64,000 nt of DNA, taken from assembly GCA_016183815.1 (NCBI GenBank), contig JACPDW010000006.1, positions 173,974 through 237,973 of the forward strand, given 5' to 3'. A program made the position numbers and the translations under genes. This DNA comes from Flavobacteriia bacterium. Its GTDB lineage: Bacteria > Bacteroidota > Bacteroidia > Flavobacteriales_D > Crocinitomicaceae. The notes below the pieces were generated by a model. It searched no databases, was not told the origin of the DNA, and saw only the letters and a list, made by a program, of their open reading frames with translations. Shown in pieces: positions 10,557 through 19,834 of the stretch (positions within the stretch are counted from its first letter, which is position 1; each line of letters starts with the position of its first letter).

Positions 10557-13484
10557 TTATAAATATTTTTTAATTGCTTCGTACATAACTTTCTGAATTT
10601 CAGTACGAATGTTCATTGTTTGAATTTTTCTGTTTTCAGCATCTGGATTTACTCTGTTTGATAAAAAAACATAATTTACTTCATAAAAAGGATCAACCCA
10701 TGTCAAAGTACCAGTAAAACCAGAATGTCCGTAACTTTTTTCGGAAACAAGAGGACAAGCGGTACCTCCAATTTTATTTAATGTAGGTTTGTCAAAACCA
10801 GCGCCTCTCCTATTTCCAGGAAATTGTGTTGAAGTATATTTTTGTATTACAGCTGGAGAAAGATAACTTTTGTTGGAATAATTTCCTTTATTTAACAGCA
10901 TTTGCATTAATATTGCTAAATCATTTGCATTAGAAAACAAACCAGCGTGACCACCTACACCTCCCAACATCGCAGCACCTGGGTCGTGAACAAAACCTTG
11001 TATTAATTGTTTTCTAAAAATCGTATCATTTTCTGTTGGTGTAACTTGTTTTTTATCAAACTTTTTTAAAGGATTATAACATAAATAATGAAGTCCTAAA
11101 GGTTTATAAAAATGTTGATTCAAATAAACATCAAGATTCATTTTAGTATTTTTTTCTATAATTTTTTTCACAAAATAATAGGGCAAATCTGAATATTCAT
11201 ATTTAGGATTTGGTTTCAACGCTGTTTCTAAAATTTGATTGTACAATTTTTTTTCGTAATTTTTTGAAATAAACAAATTGTCAGCAACTTGAATTGGATA
11301 ATTCTCAGAATTGTAAGTAGAAAAGATTCCTTCTTTATATTTTCCATTTTCTAATGTACTTTTATAAAAAGCAATCCAAGGGGTTAACCCTGCTTGATGT
11401 GCCAACATACTTTTTAAAGTCAAATTTTCATATGTTGTACCCGCCACTATTTCAGGCAAATAGTCATTTAAACTTTTTTCTAAAGAAAAATTATTTTGAT
11501 TGTCCATGTGCATTAAACAAATCATTGAACCAGCAATTTTACTTATTGATGCAATATCATATAAATGTTGATTGCTCACTGTAGTTGTATCGTCGTAACT
11601 TATTTTGCCAAAATTTTTTCTATAAATTACTTTTCCTTTAACAGCAAATAATACTTGACAACCAGGAAATGCTTTAGCTTTGATACCACTTAATACTATT
11701 TCATCAATAGAATTTAAAGCTTCAGAAGGAATACCTAATTCTTCAGGAAGTGTATATTTTAAACGATTTATTGCGGGATAATGTTGATGAATTGTCAATT
11801 TTGCATCTGCAAGTTGAACGAAATTTTTTGCTTTAACTTCAATTGCTCCAAACAATTGTTGAATAGCAATGTCATGATAAATTGGATGATTTTCATTACA
11901 TAAAAGCACAGCTTTAAAAGGCAACAAATCTTTTTCATTTAATGCCATTGAGTTACCAAAATAAAGTAAAACATTTTTATACCTACTTTGCAAATTAGAA
12001 GACCATTTACTAATTTCTATTGGCAAACCAAAATTTTTATTCTTAAGTTGTGAAGTAGTATGAATAACTGTTATAATATTATCAAACTTTCGTTCATTTT
12101 CTTTTAAAAATCTCAAACCTGATTCAATTGAATCAAAATGAAAATGTAAGGGAGAACCGAAATTTTTCAACATTTCATTGAATGTTGTAGAAGAAGAACC
12201 AAATGAAACAAAAACTGTTTTTTCTAAGTTATTTTGTAAAGGCAATGTTTCTTCATTTTTCACCAAACAACTGGCATTTTCATAAACTTGTCTTTTATTA
12301 TATTCAATTTGAGTTGGAGTATAGTTTTTAGCATTGATTTTTGAAAAAAAAGCAAATTGTTTGGCTTTTAATACTTTTAAACAACGTTGATTTAATTCTT
12401 GTTCCGAAATTTCTCCTTTTACAATTAATTCGTGAATTGCATTTATAGATTCATTGATGGATTCTGGGTACAATAAAATATCATTTCCTGCTAAAAAGGC
12501 CTTGACAACAAGTTCTGTTTTTCCATATTTGTCTGAAACGGCTTTCATATTTAGGGCATCACTGATTATTAATCCTTTAAAATGTAAATTTTCTTTAAGG
12601 TGTTTTTTAATGACAATAGATGAAAGAGAAGATGGTAATCTTGACTCATCTATCAGTGGTGTTTCTAAATGAGCCATCATAACACTAGAAGCTCCTGATT
12701 GAATGCCATTTTCAAAAGGAATCCATTCATTTTTAGAGAAACTGTCTAAAGGACGTTTGATTTGAGGTAAATCAAAATGAGAATCGACATCAGTATCACC
12801 GTGACCAGGAAAATGTTTGATACAGGACAAAACACCATTTTCTTCTAACCCTTTCACAAAAGCAGATGTATGTTGGGAAACCAATAGTGTATTTGAACCA
12901 AAAGATCTAAACCCAATAACAGGATTTTGAGGATTTGATTGTATATCAGCTACTGGTGCAAAATTGATGTGTATTCCTAATTCTTTACATTCAAATGCAA
13001 TTGATTCAGCGATTTTTTTCGTTAAACTTGTATCATTAGACAAACCTAAAGTACTATGATAAGGAAATCTATTGTACTCATTAATTCTCATACCAACGCC
13101 CCATTCAGCATCCATTCCAATAAGCAAAGGTATTTTACTGATTTTTTGAAAATTTTGAATGGCTTTTTTACATTGACTTTTTGAATCAGATTGAAAAATA
13201 ATCAAACCTCCAATTTTATTTTCTATTATTAACTGCTCAATTTCTTTTTGATGTTTCTCTTCTTTATTCGGCCAAGTTGCTACCATCATTAATTGTGCAA
13301 TTTTTTCTTTAACGCTTAATGTTTGTAAAGTTTTTTCTGCCCAAGAATTTTGAAAATTAAGAAATAAGGGTGGAGTAAAAACCGACTTAGTTGTATTATA
13401 ATTTTTAAACGAAAAAGAAATAAATACAAAAAGGACAAAAAATAAGGAAATTAAGATAATAACTGACTTCAATTTATTCAACAT
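10557..13484 (-). CDS. Glycoside hydrolase family 3 (NagZ-like) fused to a class C beta-lactamase-like domain
   Basis: A 975-residue exported fusion protein. Residues 1-30 hold an uncleaved or Sec-type signal helix. Residues about 50-380 form a GH3 beta-N-acetylglucosaminidase domain with the NagZ signature KHFPGHGDTDVDSHFDLP and the nucleophile region GLIISDALNMKAV. A linker domain (about 390-590) resembles the GH3 C-terminal domain. Residues about 600-975 form a serine beta-lactamase/penicillin-binding-like domain with the SxxK motif in ASISKIAG, YSDLPYY, and GHSGFTGT near the end. The GH3 part probably trims GlcNAc from cell-wall glycans; the serine domain may act on peptides, esters or D-amino acids. 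This architecture is known in Bacteroidota but its substrate is not settled. Upstream partner of bshA. Confidence 0.9.
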   Translation of the reverse strand: MLNKLKSVIILISLFFVLFVFISFSFKNYNTTKSVFTPPLFLNFQNSWAEKTLQTLSVKEKIAQLMMVATWPNKEEKHQKEIEQLIIENKIGGLIIFQSDSKSQCKKAIQNFQKISKIPLLIGMDAEWGVGMRINEYNRFPYHSTLGLSNDTSLTKKIAESIAFECKELGIHINFAPVADIQSNPQNPVIGFRSFGSNTLLVSQHTSAFVKGLEENGVLSCIKHFPGHGDTDVDSHFDLPQIKRPLDSFSKNEWIPFENGIQSGASSVMMAHLETPLIDESRLPSSLSSIVIKKHLKENLHFKGLIISDALNMKAVSDKYGKTELVVKAFLAGNDILLYPESINESINAIHELIVKGEISEQELNQRCLKVLKAKQFAFFSKINAKNYTPTQIEYNKRQVYENASCLVKNEETLPLQNNLEKTVFVSFGSSSTTFNEMLKNFGSPLHFHFDSIESGLRFLKENERKFDNIITVIHTTSQLKNKNFGLPIEISKWSSNLQSRYKNVLLYFGNSMALNEKDLLPFKAVLLCNENHPIYHDIAIQQLFGAIEVKAKNFVQLADAKLTIHQHYPAINRLKYTLPEELGIPSEALNSIDEIVLSGIKAKAFPGCQVLFAVKGKVIYRKNFGKISYDDTTTVSNQHLYDIASISKIAGSMICLMHMDNQNNFSLEKSLNDYLPEIVAGTTYENLTLKSMLAHQAGLTPWIAFYKSTLENGKYKEGIFSTYNSENYPIQVADNLFISKNYEKKLYNQILETALKPNPKYEYSDLPYYFVKKIIEKNTKMNLDVYLNQHFYKPLGLHYLCYNPLKKFDKKQVTPTENDTIFRKQLIQGFVHDPGAAMLGGVGGHAGLFSNANDLAILMQMLLNKGNYSNKSYLSPAVIQKYTSTQFPGNRRGAGFDKPTLNKIGGTACPLVSEKSYGHSGFTGTLTWVDPFYEVNYVFLSNRVNPDAENRKIQTMNIRTEIQKVMYEAIKKYL

Positions 13485-13559
13485 TTTTCTTTTTTATTCA
13501 GAGCTTAAAATTAATTAAAGAATTTGAAATAAATATTTATAATTTTACCTAAACTTTGA

Positions 13560-14384
13560 ATGGAAACAATAATAGAATTTTGTAAATCAAACGACCCTAT
13601 TTTGGTTGCCTTTTTAGCAACTGCATTTACTTGGGCATTGACTGCATTGGGTGCAAGTTTAGTTTTTTTCTTTAAAAACCTGAATAGAGGCGTATTAGAT
13701 GGGATGTTGGGTTTTACTGGTGGTATAATGGTTGCTGCAAGTTTTTGGTCATTGTTAAGTCCAGCAATCGAAATGGCTGAAAAAAGTAATCCAAGTATGC
13801 CATGGATGCCTGCTGCCGTTGGATTTTTATTAGGTGCTTTATTTTTATTTTTTTTAGACAAAAAACTTCCACATTTACATATCAATTTCGCAGATCATGA
13901 AAATGAGGGAATGAAAACTCAATTACACAAAACTGTTTTGTTAGTCCTTGCTATAACTTTACATAACATTCCGGAGGGTTTAGCTGTAGGTGTAATGTTT
14001 GGAGCTGCTTCTTTGGGATTACCTGATTTTAGTTACAATGAAGCAATTGTGCTAGCAATTGGAATTGGAATTCAAAATTTCCCTGAAGGATTTGCCGTTG
14101 CAATGCCTCTTAGGAGAGCTGGAGCAAGTAGATTAAAGAGTTTTCATTATGGTCAATTGTCTGCTGTTGTAGAACCTATCGCAGGTGTAATTGGAGCATT
14201 AGCTGTAATTCATGTTCAATTTATTTTACCTTATGCCTTGGCTTTTGCAGCTGGAGCAATGATTTTTGTTGTAGTTGAAGAAGTAATTCCTGAAACTCAA
14301 CGGGATAAATATACTGACGTTGCTGTATTAGGTTTTATTGGTGGTTTTTTAGTTATGATGATTTTAGATGTTGCTTTAGGTTAA
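13560..14384 (+). CDS. ZIP family divalent metal transporter (ZupT-like)
   Basis: A 274-residue inner-membrane protein with about eight hydrophobic segments. The metal-site motifs are HNIPEGLAVGV (His135) and IQNFPEGFAVAMPLR, the paired helix IV/V signatures of ZIP transporters, which import Zn2+ and sometimes Fe2+ or Mn2+. A His/Glu-containing cytoplasmic loop (HLHINFADHENEGMKTQLH) lies between helices III and IV. Length fits bacterial ZupT. It is divergent from the GH3 fusion operon and overlaps the end of the convergent membrane protein gene by 9 bp. Confidence 0.88.
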   Translation: METIIEFCKSNDPILVAFLATAFTWALTALGASLVFFFKNLNRGVLDGMLGFTGGIMVAASFWSLLSPAIEMAEKSNPSMPWMPAAVGFLLGALFLFFLDKKLPHLHINFADHENEGMKTQLHKTVLLVLAITLHNIPEGLAVGVMFGAASLGLPDFSYNEAIVLAIGIGIQNFPEGFAVAMPLRRAGASRLKSFHYGQLSAVVEPIAGVIGALAVIHVQFILPYALAFAAGAMIFVVVEEVIPETQRDKYTDVAVLGFIGGFLVMMILDVALG

Positions 14385-14741
14385 TTCTTTTTTAGAAATA
14401 ATTAAAAAAACACTTTGATTAATTATATTTATTGCACTATACAATACGATAGAAAGTAGTTGTAATTTTAAATCTTCTTTAGCAATTTTAATTTGAAGCA
14501 ACATCAGAAATAAAATAAAAATTATTTGAACTGAGGTCAACACAATAAATGATTGTACAAATCCTTTTTTACTCATTTGCTTATTGAAAATAATAAAAGA
14601 AGCAATAAATAGTAAACAAATCAAGAGACAATTTATTGAGAAAGTCAGCTTATTATGTATTACATATTGATTGTTTACAATAAAATAAAAAATCAAAGTT
14701 AAAATTATATTTATGGTCAAATAAAGACTATTTTTTTTCAT
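14376..14741 (-). CDS. Small integral membrane protein (AtpI-like position)
   Basis: A 121-residue protein with four predicted membrane helices and almost no soluble domain. It overlaps the upstream AtpZ-like gene by 14 bp, so the two are translated together. In many flavobacteria a pair like this precedes atpB, and the second protein is an ATP synthase I-like assembly factor; that assignment here rests on position and topology, since the sequence itself has no clear motif. Downstream there is no ATP synthase gene, only the convergent ZIP transporter. Confidence 0.65.
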   Translation of the reverse strand: MKKNSLYLTINIILTLIFYFIVNNQYVIHNKLTFSINCLLICLLFIASFIIFNKQMSKKGFVQSFIVLTSVQIIFILFLMLLQIKIAKEDLKLQLLSIVLYSAINIINQSVFLIISKKELT

Positions 14742-14970
14742 TTTCTTGATTTTTTGTTGAATTAATCACTTCTTTAATCACCAAATACATTGAAATAATT
14801 ACAGAAGATAGGGATAAAATTAATGTCCAAAGATATTTTGTCTGCACTTTATTGTCTAAATATTTTCCCAATAATGTAAAAATAGTAATGATTGCACCCA
14901 TTTGAATAGCTACAGAACTAAATCTTAAATAAATATTGGTATTTTTTTTGTATTTTTTATAGAAGTTCAT
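14728..14970 (-). CDS. AtpZ/AtpI family protein (F-type ATPase accessory)
   Basis: An 80-residue protein with two membrane helices and a charged C-terminus. The pattern YLRFSSVAIQMGAIITIFTLLGKYLD matches the AtpZ/AtpI family, small proteins linked to c-ring assembly or Mg/Ca uptake next to F1Fo ATP synthase. It overlaps the following membrane protein gene. The expected atpB-atpE-atpF genes are absent from the next positions, so this is a detached leader of the atp locus or a separate copy. Confidence 0.72.
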   Translation of the reverse strand: MNFYKKYKKNTNIYLRFSSVAIQMGAIITIFTLLGKYLDNKVQTKYLWTLILSLSSVIISMYLVIKEVINSTKNQENEKK

Positions 14971-15003
14971 TTTTTGTGGTTAAATAAATTTTAAAATATT
15001 GCA

Positions 15004-15447
15004 CTATTCATACATATAAGAAAAAATTTCATTACTATTTATTAATTCTAAGGTAATTGGTTTTAATTTACCATTATTTGATAAAACACTAATACTAAAT
15101 TTTATTTTTTTTCTCACGATTGACTTACAACGATCATCAAAAGTGTTGTGAATCAAAGTTATTTTTCTTTTTGGGGGCTGAGTTTTTGTAATATTTTTTT
15201 CGCCAATAAGTTTGAAATCATGTTCTTTACAACCTCCAGAATATTCAACTTCAAATTCCATATAATTTCCTGAAATGTTAGTATTTATTATGTTAAATGG
15301 TGCACTTTCTGACTTTTCATCACTCAATTCAGCTTCAGGATAAATTATTTTGTCATTTTCTTTTGTCTCTAATTGTGGTTTTTCTTTTTGAGATATTGAA
15401 CAGGAAAATAGTATGGTAACAAAGCTAATTAATAAAATTTTTCTCAT
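15004..15447 (-). CDS. Hypothetical lipoprotein
   Basis: A 147-residue protein with a lipoprotein signal: MRK, hydrophobic core, LFSC with the lipid cysteine at residue 16. The mature part is charged, and its second half looks beta-rich (YMEFEVEYSGGCKEHDFKLI, then KITLIHNTFDDRC). The Gly-Gly-Cys and Asp-Arg-Cys cysteines could form a disulfide. This resembles small flavobacterial lipoproteins of unknown function that carry the phrase SGGCKEHDF. It is divergent from the acyl-CoA carboxylase gene. Confidence 0.7.
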   Translation of the reverse strand: MRKILLISFVTILFSCSISQKEKPQLETKENDKIIYPEAELSDEKSESAPFNIINTNISGNYMEFEVEYSGGCKEHDFKLIGEKNITKTQPPKRKITLIHNTFDDRCKSIVRKKIKFSISVLSNNGKLKPITLELINSNEIFSYMYE

Positions 15448-15522
15448 TTGTGTTTTTGAATTTTAATCAAAGGTAAGAGAATTTCTTGAAAATATCTATC
15501 TTTGAAAACAAATTTTTCAAAA

Positions 15523-17166
15523 ATGGCATTAAGTACAAAAGAATTAGATTTTAACAAAAATGAAGACCAAATGCGTCTTAAATTAAGTAAATTAGAACAA
15601 GAACTTGCTAAAATATCACTTGGAGGTGGAAAAAAAAGAATTGAAAAAATACATGAAAAGGGGAAATTGACTGCACGAGAAAGAATAGATTATTTATTAG
15701 ATAAAGGAAGTGATAAAATAGAAATTGGTGCATTAGCTGGTTATGATATGTATGAAGAACATGGTGGTTGCCCAGCTGGTGGAACAATTGTTGTTTTAGG
15801 TTATGTCCATGGAAAACAATGTTTGGTTGTTGCAAATGATTCTACAGTAAAAGCTGGTGCTTGGTTTCCTATTACAGGGAAAAAAAATCTAAGAGCACAA
15901 GAAATTGCAATGGAAAATAAAATTCCTATTATATATCTAGTTGATTCAGCAGGGGTATATTTACCTTTACAAGATGAGATTTTTCCTGATAAAGAACATT
16001 TTGGAAGGATTTTTAGAAACAATGCAATAATGAGTTCAATGGGAATCATTCAAATTGCCGCTGTAATGGGCAGTTGCGTTGCAGGTGGTGCCTATTTGCC
16101 TATTATGTCTGATGAATCATTAATCGTTAACAAAACAGGAACAATTTTTTTAGCTGGTTCCTATCTTGTAAAAGCAGCAATAGGCGAAAACATTGACAAT
16201 GAAACTCTTGGAGGAGCTGTAACTCACACAGAAATATCTGGAGTATGTGATTATAATGTTGAAAATGATAAAGAATGTTTAAACACTATAAGAGAAATTG
16301 TTCATAAAATTGGAAAAAAAGAAGAAGCAGGTTTTGATAGAATTAAATCTACTGAGCCAAAAAATAATATAAAAAACGTTTATGGATTGATTCCATTTGA
16401 TAGATCTAAACCATATAATACTAAAGAAGTTATTAATTGTATTGTTGATGAAAATAGTTTAGTTGAATACAAATCTAATTACGGAAAAACACTAATTTGT
16501 GCTTACGCTCGTATTGATGGTTGGAGTGTCGGTATCGTTGCCAATCAAAGAGAAATAGTTAAAAATTCTAAAAATGAAATGCAATTTGGTGGTGTAATTT
16601 ATAGTGATTCAGCCGACAAAGCTGCACGATTTATCATGAATTGTAATCAAAAAAACATTCCTTTAGTTTTTCTAACAGATGTTACTGGATTTATGGTTGG
16701 TTCAAAGTCTGAACATGGAGGAATAATAAAAGACGGAGCAAAAATGGTTAATGCTCAAGCTAATTCAATAGTACCTAAATTTACAATTGTAATGGGTAAT
16801 TCTTATGGAGCTGGAAATTATGCCATGTGTGGAAAAGCTTATGACCCTAGATTGATTGTAGCATGGCCTACAGCAGAAATTGCAGTTATGAGTGGGTCGG
16901 CTGCTGCTAAAACTTTATTACAAATTGAAATTGCAAATCTACAAGCTAAAGGCGAGCAAATTTCTAAAGAAAGAGAAGAAGAATTATTTCAACATATAAA
17001 AGGGAAATACGACAAACAGATTTCCCCTTATTACGCCGCCTCCAGATTGTGGGTAGATGCTATTATTGATCCACGTGACACAAGAAAAGTTATCTCTATG
17101 GGTATTGAAATGGCTAACCATAAAAAAGCTGAAAAACCATATAATGTGGGAGTAATTCAAGTTTAA
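15523..17166 (+). CDS. Acyl-CoA carboxylase, carboxyltransferase (beta) subunit
   Basis: A 547-residue biotin-dependent carboxyltransferase. It transfers carboxyl from carboxybiotin to an acyl-CoA. Visible parts are KGKLTARERIDYLLD, the first crotonase-fold domain with GSCVAGGAYLPIMSD, then ETLGGAVTHTEISGVCDY and the second domain with FLTDVTGFMVGSKSEHGG and MGNSYGAGNYAMCGKAYDPR. The ETLGGA...SGVCDY pattern and the C-terminus resemble methylcrotonyl-CoA carboxylase more than propionyl-CoA carboxylase, but substrate is not certain. The start at 15523 is used because the in-frame TTG at 15502 lies inside a TATCTTTG promoter box (15497-15504). No biotin carboxylase gene is adjacent. Confidence 0.9.
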   Translation: MALSTKELDFNKNEDQMRLKLSKLEQELAKISLGGGKKRIEKIHEKGKLTARERIDYLLDKGSDKIEIGALAGYDMYEEHGGCPAGGTIVVLGYVHGKQCLVVANDSTVKAGAWFPITGKKNLRAQEIAMENKIPIIYLVDSAGVYLPLQDEIFPDKEHFGRIFRNNAIMSSMGIIQIAAVMGSCVAGGAYLPIMSDESLIVNKTGTIFLAGSYLVKAAIGENIDNETLGGAVTHTEISGVCDYNVENDKECLNTIREIVHKIGKKEEAGFDRIKSTEPKNNIKNVYGLIPFDRSKPYNTKEVINCIVDENSLVEYKSNYGKTLICAYARIDGWSVGIVANQREIVKNSKNEMQFGGVIYSDSADKAARFIMNCNQKNIPLVFLTDVTGFMVGSKSEHGGIIKDGAKMVNAQANSIVPKFTIVMGNSYGAGNYAMCGKAYDPRLIVAWPTAEIAVMSGSAAAKTLLQIEIANLQAKGEQISKEREEELFQHIKGKYDKQISPYYAASRLWVDAIIDPRDTRKVISMGIEMANHKKAEKPYNVGVIQV

Positions 17167-17284
17167 TGTAATTTTAAAGAATACTTTACATTACAAAATT
17201 TTATTTATTTTCAATTAGATAAAATATTTTTTTTTTGTCTTCTAATAAGTTTTTTTGTATTACTTTTGCCTGCATTTTTTTATT

Positions 17285-19633
17285 TTGAAAAAGTTTTTTT
17301 TAATTATAATTCTATCATTTTTGAATATTTTCATATATTCTCAACAAAGGTATCTTTCATCACAAAAAATAAGCACTCTTAATGTTGAACAGTTAAGTGA
17401 AGAAGAACTTTTACAAATAATTCACGAAATTAGAAAATTGAACCTGACTTTGTATGAGTTTGAAAATCTTGCCCAAAGTAATGGAATGAAAGTCGAAGAA
17501 CTTGATAAATTAAAAATAAAACTAGAAAAGAAAAATGCATTTACAAATTTTGAAACAAATAAAAATGTTCAAAATCCCGAAATAAAAAAAGACAGCAATC
17601 AATTTGAAATTAGAAAACCTTTTTTTTCTGATATTTTTGGTTCAGAATTTTTTGCTAATGATTTATTAAAATTTGAGCCAAATCAAAATGCACCAGTCCC
17701 AGAAAATTATATATTAGGCGTTGGTGACGAACTTTTTATCAATGTTTATGGTATGCAAATGATGAGTCATACAGTAAAAATAAATCAAAATGGAAAAATT
17801 GAAATTCCAATAGTTGGTGAGATATTTTTAAATGGTGTAAATATAGAAGCAAGTAAAACTATTTTAAAACAAAAAATTGGACAAGTTTACAAAACCTTGT
17901 TAAATAATCAATCACAATTGTCCTTAACTATAAGTAAATTTAGAACTATACAAGTCACTGTGATTGGTGCTAAAAATCCAGGAAATTATCAGTTATCTTC
18001 CTTATCTACTGTTTTTAATGCATTACAAATCAGTGGAGGACCAAGTGAAAATGGATCGTTTAGAAAAATTGGATTATACAGAAACAATAAAAAAATTAAA
18101 GACATCGATCTTTATAGATTTTTAGTTCACGGTGACCAAAGTGATAATATAAATTTAAAAGACAATGATTTAATAAAAATTGAGGTCTATGAAAATAGAA
18201 TTAAAATGGAAGGTGAAGTGAAAAGAGCAGGTACTTTTGAACTTTTATCTAACGAAAATTTTTCCGACTTATTAACTTATTGTTCTGGATTTAAAGAAGA
18301 TGCATATAAATCTAAAATTAAGCTAAAAACTTACACTGAAAAAGAACAAAAAATTATCACACTTCAATCAAATGATTATGCTACTTATGTTCCAAAAACT
18401 GGTGATGTCTTTAAAATATCCAAACTTTTAGACCGTTTTGAAAATAGAGTAAGTATTGAAGGAGCTGTATTTAGACCCGAAGAATATGCGTTAAATAATG
18501 AGATAAGAGTAACTGACTTAATCAAATTAGCTGATGGATTAACAGAAAACGCTTATTTAGACCAAGCCATTTTATTTAGAAAAAAAGAAGATTTCACTGA
18601 TGAAGTGCTTTCTATTAATTTATCCAAAGCAATAGCTGGAGACCCTTCACATAATATTGTGTTAAAAAAAGAAGATAATTTAAAAATATTCTCATTAAAC
18701 GAACTGAAAGAAATTCATTCTGTGCAAATTGAAGGTGAAATTCAAAAACCAGGGAATTTTCTTCATGTAGAAGGAATATCTTTGTATCATCTAATACTTC
18801 AAGCAGGAGGTTTAAAAGAAGGTGCGTCGAATAAAATTGAAATTTCCAGACAAATGAAATCAGATGAATTAATGAATGATAAAAGTTCTTTCTCTGAAAT
18901 TTTTAATATTGAAATAACAAATTCTTTAGAAGAAAGTTGTAAATCTTTTATTTTACAACCAAATGATATTGTTAAAATAAGAAAAAAACCTATTTTTGAA
19001 GAACAAAATCAAGTAAAAATAAATGGTTGTGTCAATTATCCTGGAAATTATACTATTAAAAATAACAAGGAGAAAATATTTGAAGTCATTGAAAGAGCCG
19101 GTGGATTAAGACCAGATGCAGACATACAATCAATTAAAATTAAACGTTTTAATAAATTAAATTCTGATTCAACAGCAAAGGCAAACTTTGTTTATGTCCC
19201 TGTAAATTTCAAAAAAATAGTTAAAAATCCACATTCAAAACAAAACATCATTTTATATCCTAATGATGAAATCATTGTTTCAAAATTTAATGATGTAGTG
19301 AAGATTTTAGGTGAAGTAAATGTTCCCACAGAAGTTCCTTTTTTAAAAAATAAATCAGTTAGACATTACATTAATTCTGCTGGTGGTTTTAACACAAATA
19401 AATCAAAGAAAAATATATACGTAGTTTATTCAAACGGGTATGCATCAAGGACTAAAAATTGGATTATTTTTAATCATTTTCCAAAAATAAAACCAGGATG
19501 TGAAATAATAGTTCCCGAAAAAAGAGAAAAATTAAATAAAACTACAACAGGTGAATTAATTGCAATTTCCTCTTTATTAGGTAGTTTCGCTGGTATAGCT
19601 ATTGCAGTTTTAAATTTTACATCAAAAAATTAA
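17285..19633 (+). CDS. Polysaccharide export protein with six SLBB domains (Wza-like)
   Basis: About 782 residues. Signal peptide, then a Gln/Glu-rich coiled region, a Poly_export domain (NYILGVGDELFINVYGMQ, near residue 140) and six SLBB beta-grasp repeats. The repeats share a V.I.G.V..PG.Y pattern followed by AGG. and appear about every 75-90 residues. The C-terminus has a hydrophobic segment (ISSLLGSFAGIAIAVLNF). Such proteins form outer-membrane channels for capsule or exopolysaccharide. The start is a TTG at 17285; an earlier in-frame TTG at 17255 lies upstream of the likely -7 box (17261-17268) and cannot be used from that promoter. No Wzc-like kinase or polymerase is adjacent, so this is a stand-alone export gene. 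Confidence 0.88.
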   Translation: MKKFFLIIILSFLNIFIYSQQRYLSSQKISTLNVEQLSEEELLQIIHEIRKLNLTLYEFENLAQSNGMKVEELDKLKIKLEKKNAFTNFETNKNVQNPEIKKDSNQFEIRKPFFSDIFGSEFFANDLLKFEPNQNAPVPENYILGVGDELFINVYGMQMMSHTVKINQNGKIEIPIVGEIFLNGVNIEASKTILKQKIGQVYKTLLNNQSQLSLTISKFRTIQVTVIGAKNPGNYQLSSLSTVFNALQISGGPSENGSFRKIGLYRNNKKIKDIDLYRFLVHGDQSDNINLKDNDLIKIEVYENRIKMEGEVKRAGTFELLSNENFSDLLTYCSGFKEDAYKSKIKLKTYTEKEQKIITLQSNDYATYVPKTGDVFKISKLLDRFENRVSIEGAVFRPEEYALNNEIRVTDLIKLADGLTENAYLDQAILFRKKEDFTDEVLSINLSKAIAGDPSHNIVLKKEDNLKIFSLNELKEIHSVQIEGEIQKPGNFLHVEGISLYHLILQAGGLKEGASNKIEISRQMKSDELMNDKSSFSEIFNIEITNSLEESCKSFILQPNDIVKIRKKPIFEEQNQVKINGCVNYPGNYTIKNNKEKIFEVIERAGGLRPDADIQSIKIKRFNKLNSDSTAKANFVYVPVNFKKIVKNPHSKQNIILYPNDEIIVSKFNDVVKILGEVNVPTEVPFLKNKSVRHYINSAGGFNTNKSKKNIYVVYSNGYASRTKNWIIFNHFPKIKPGCEIIVPEKREKLNKTTTGELIAISSLLGSFAGIAIAVLNFTSKN

Positions 19634-19686
19634 AAAAATTTAAATCCTCATTTATTTTTTTACTTATTTTTGAAAAAAAATATAAT

Positions 19687-19785
19687 ATGTCAAATCCATT
19701 TTTTGAAGAAACAACAACAGCAATAGGATATGTTTATGTTATCTTATGTTTAATAATCATTGCTGGTCTTATAATTTTTGGATAA
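19687..19785 (+). CDS. 32-residue single-pass membrane microprotein
   Basis: An ATG-TAA frame encoding a short polar N-terminus (MSNPFFEETTTAIGY) followed by one hydrophobic helix ending in Gly. It lies in the 200 bp between the export protein and the GH3-type gene, in the same orientation. Clean head-polar, tail-hydrophobic layout, ATG start and lack of overlap suggest a real small membrane protein, but a chance frame in AT-rich DNA cannot be excluded. Function unknown. Confidence 0.5.
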   Translation: MSNPFFEETTTAIGYVYVILCLIIIAGLIIFG

Positions 19786-19834
19786 TTCCAAATAAATAAT
19801 GAATTATTCTTAACTTTACGTTAAGTATTCTTAT

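Noticed and set aside
15608..16049. Minus-strand frames inside the acyl-CoA carboxylase gene
   Set aside because: Opposite to a strongly conserved enzyme gene; compositionally biased without motifs.
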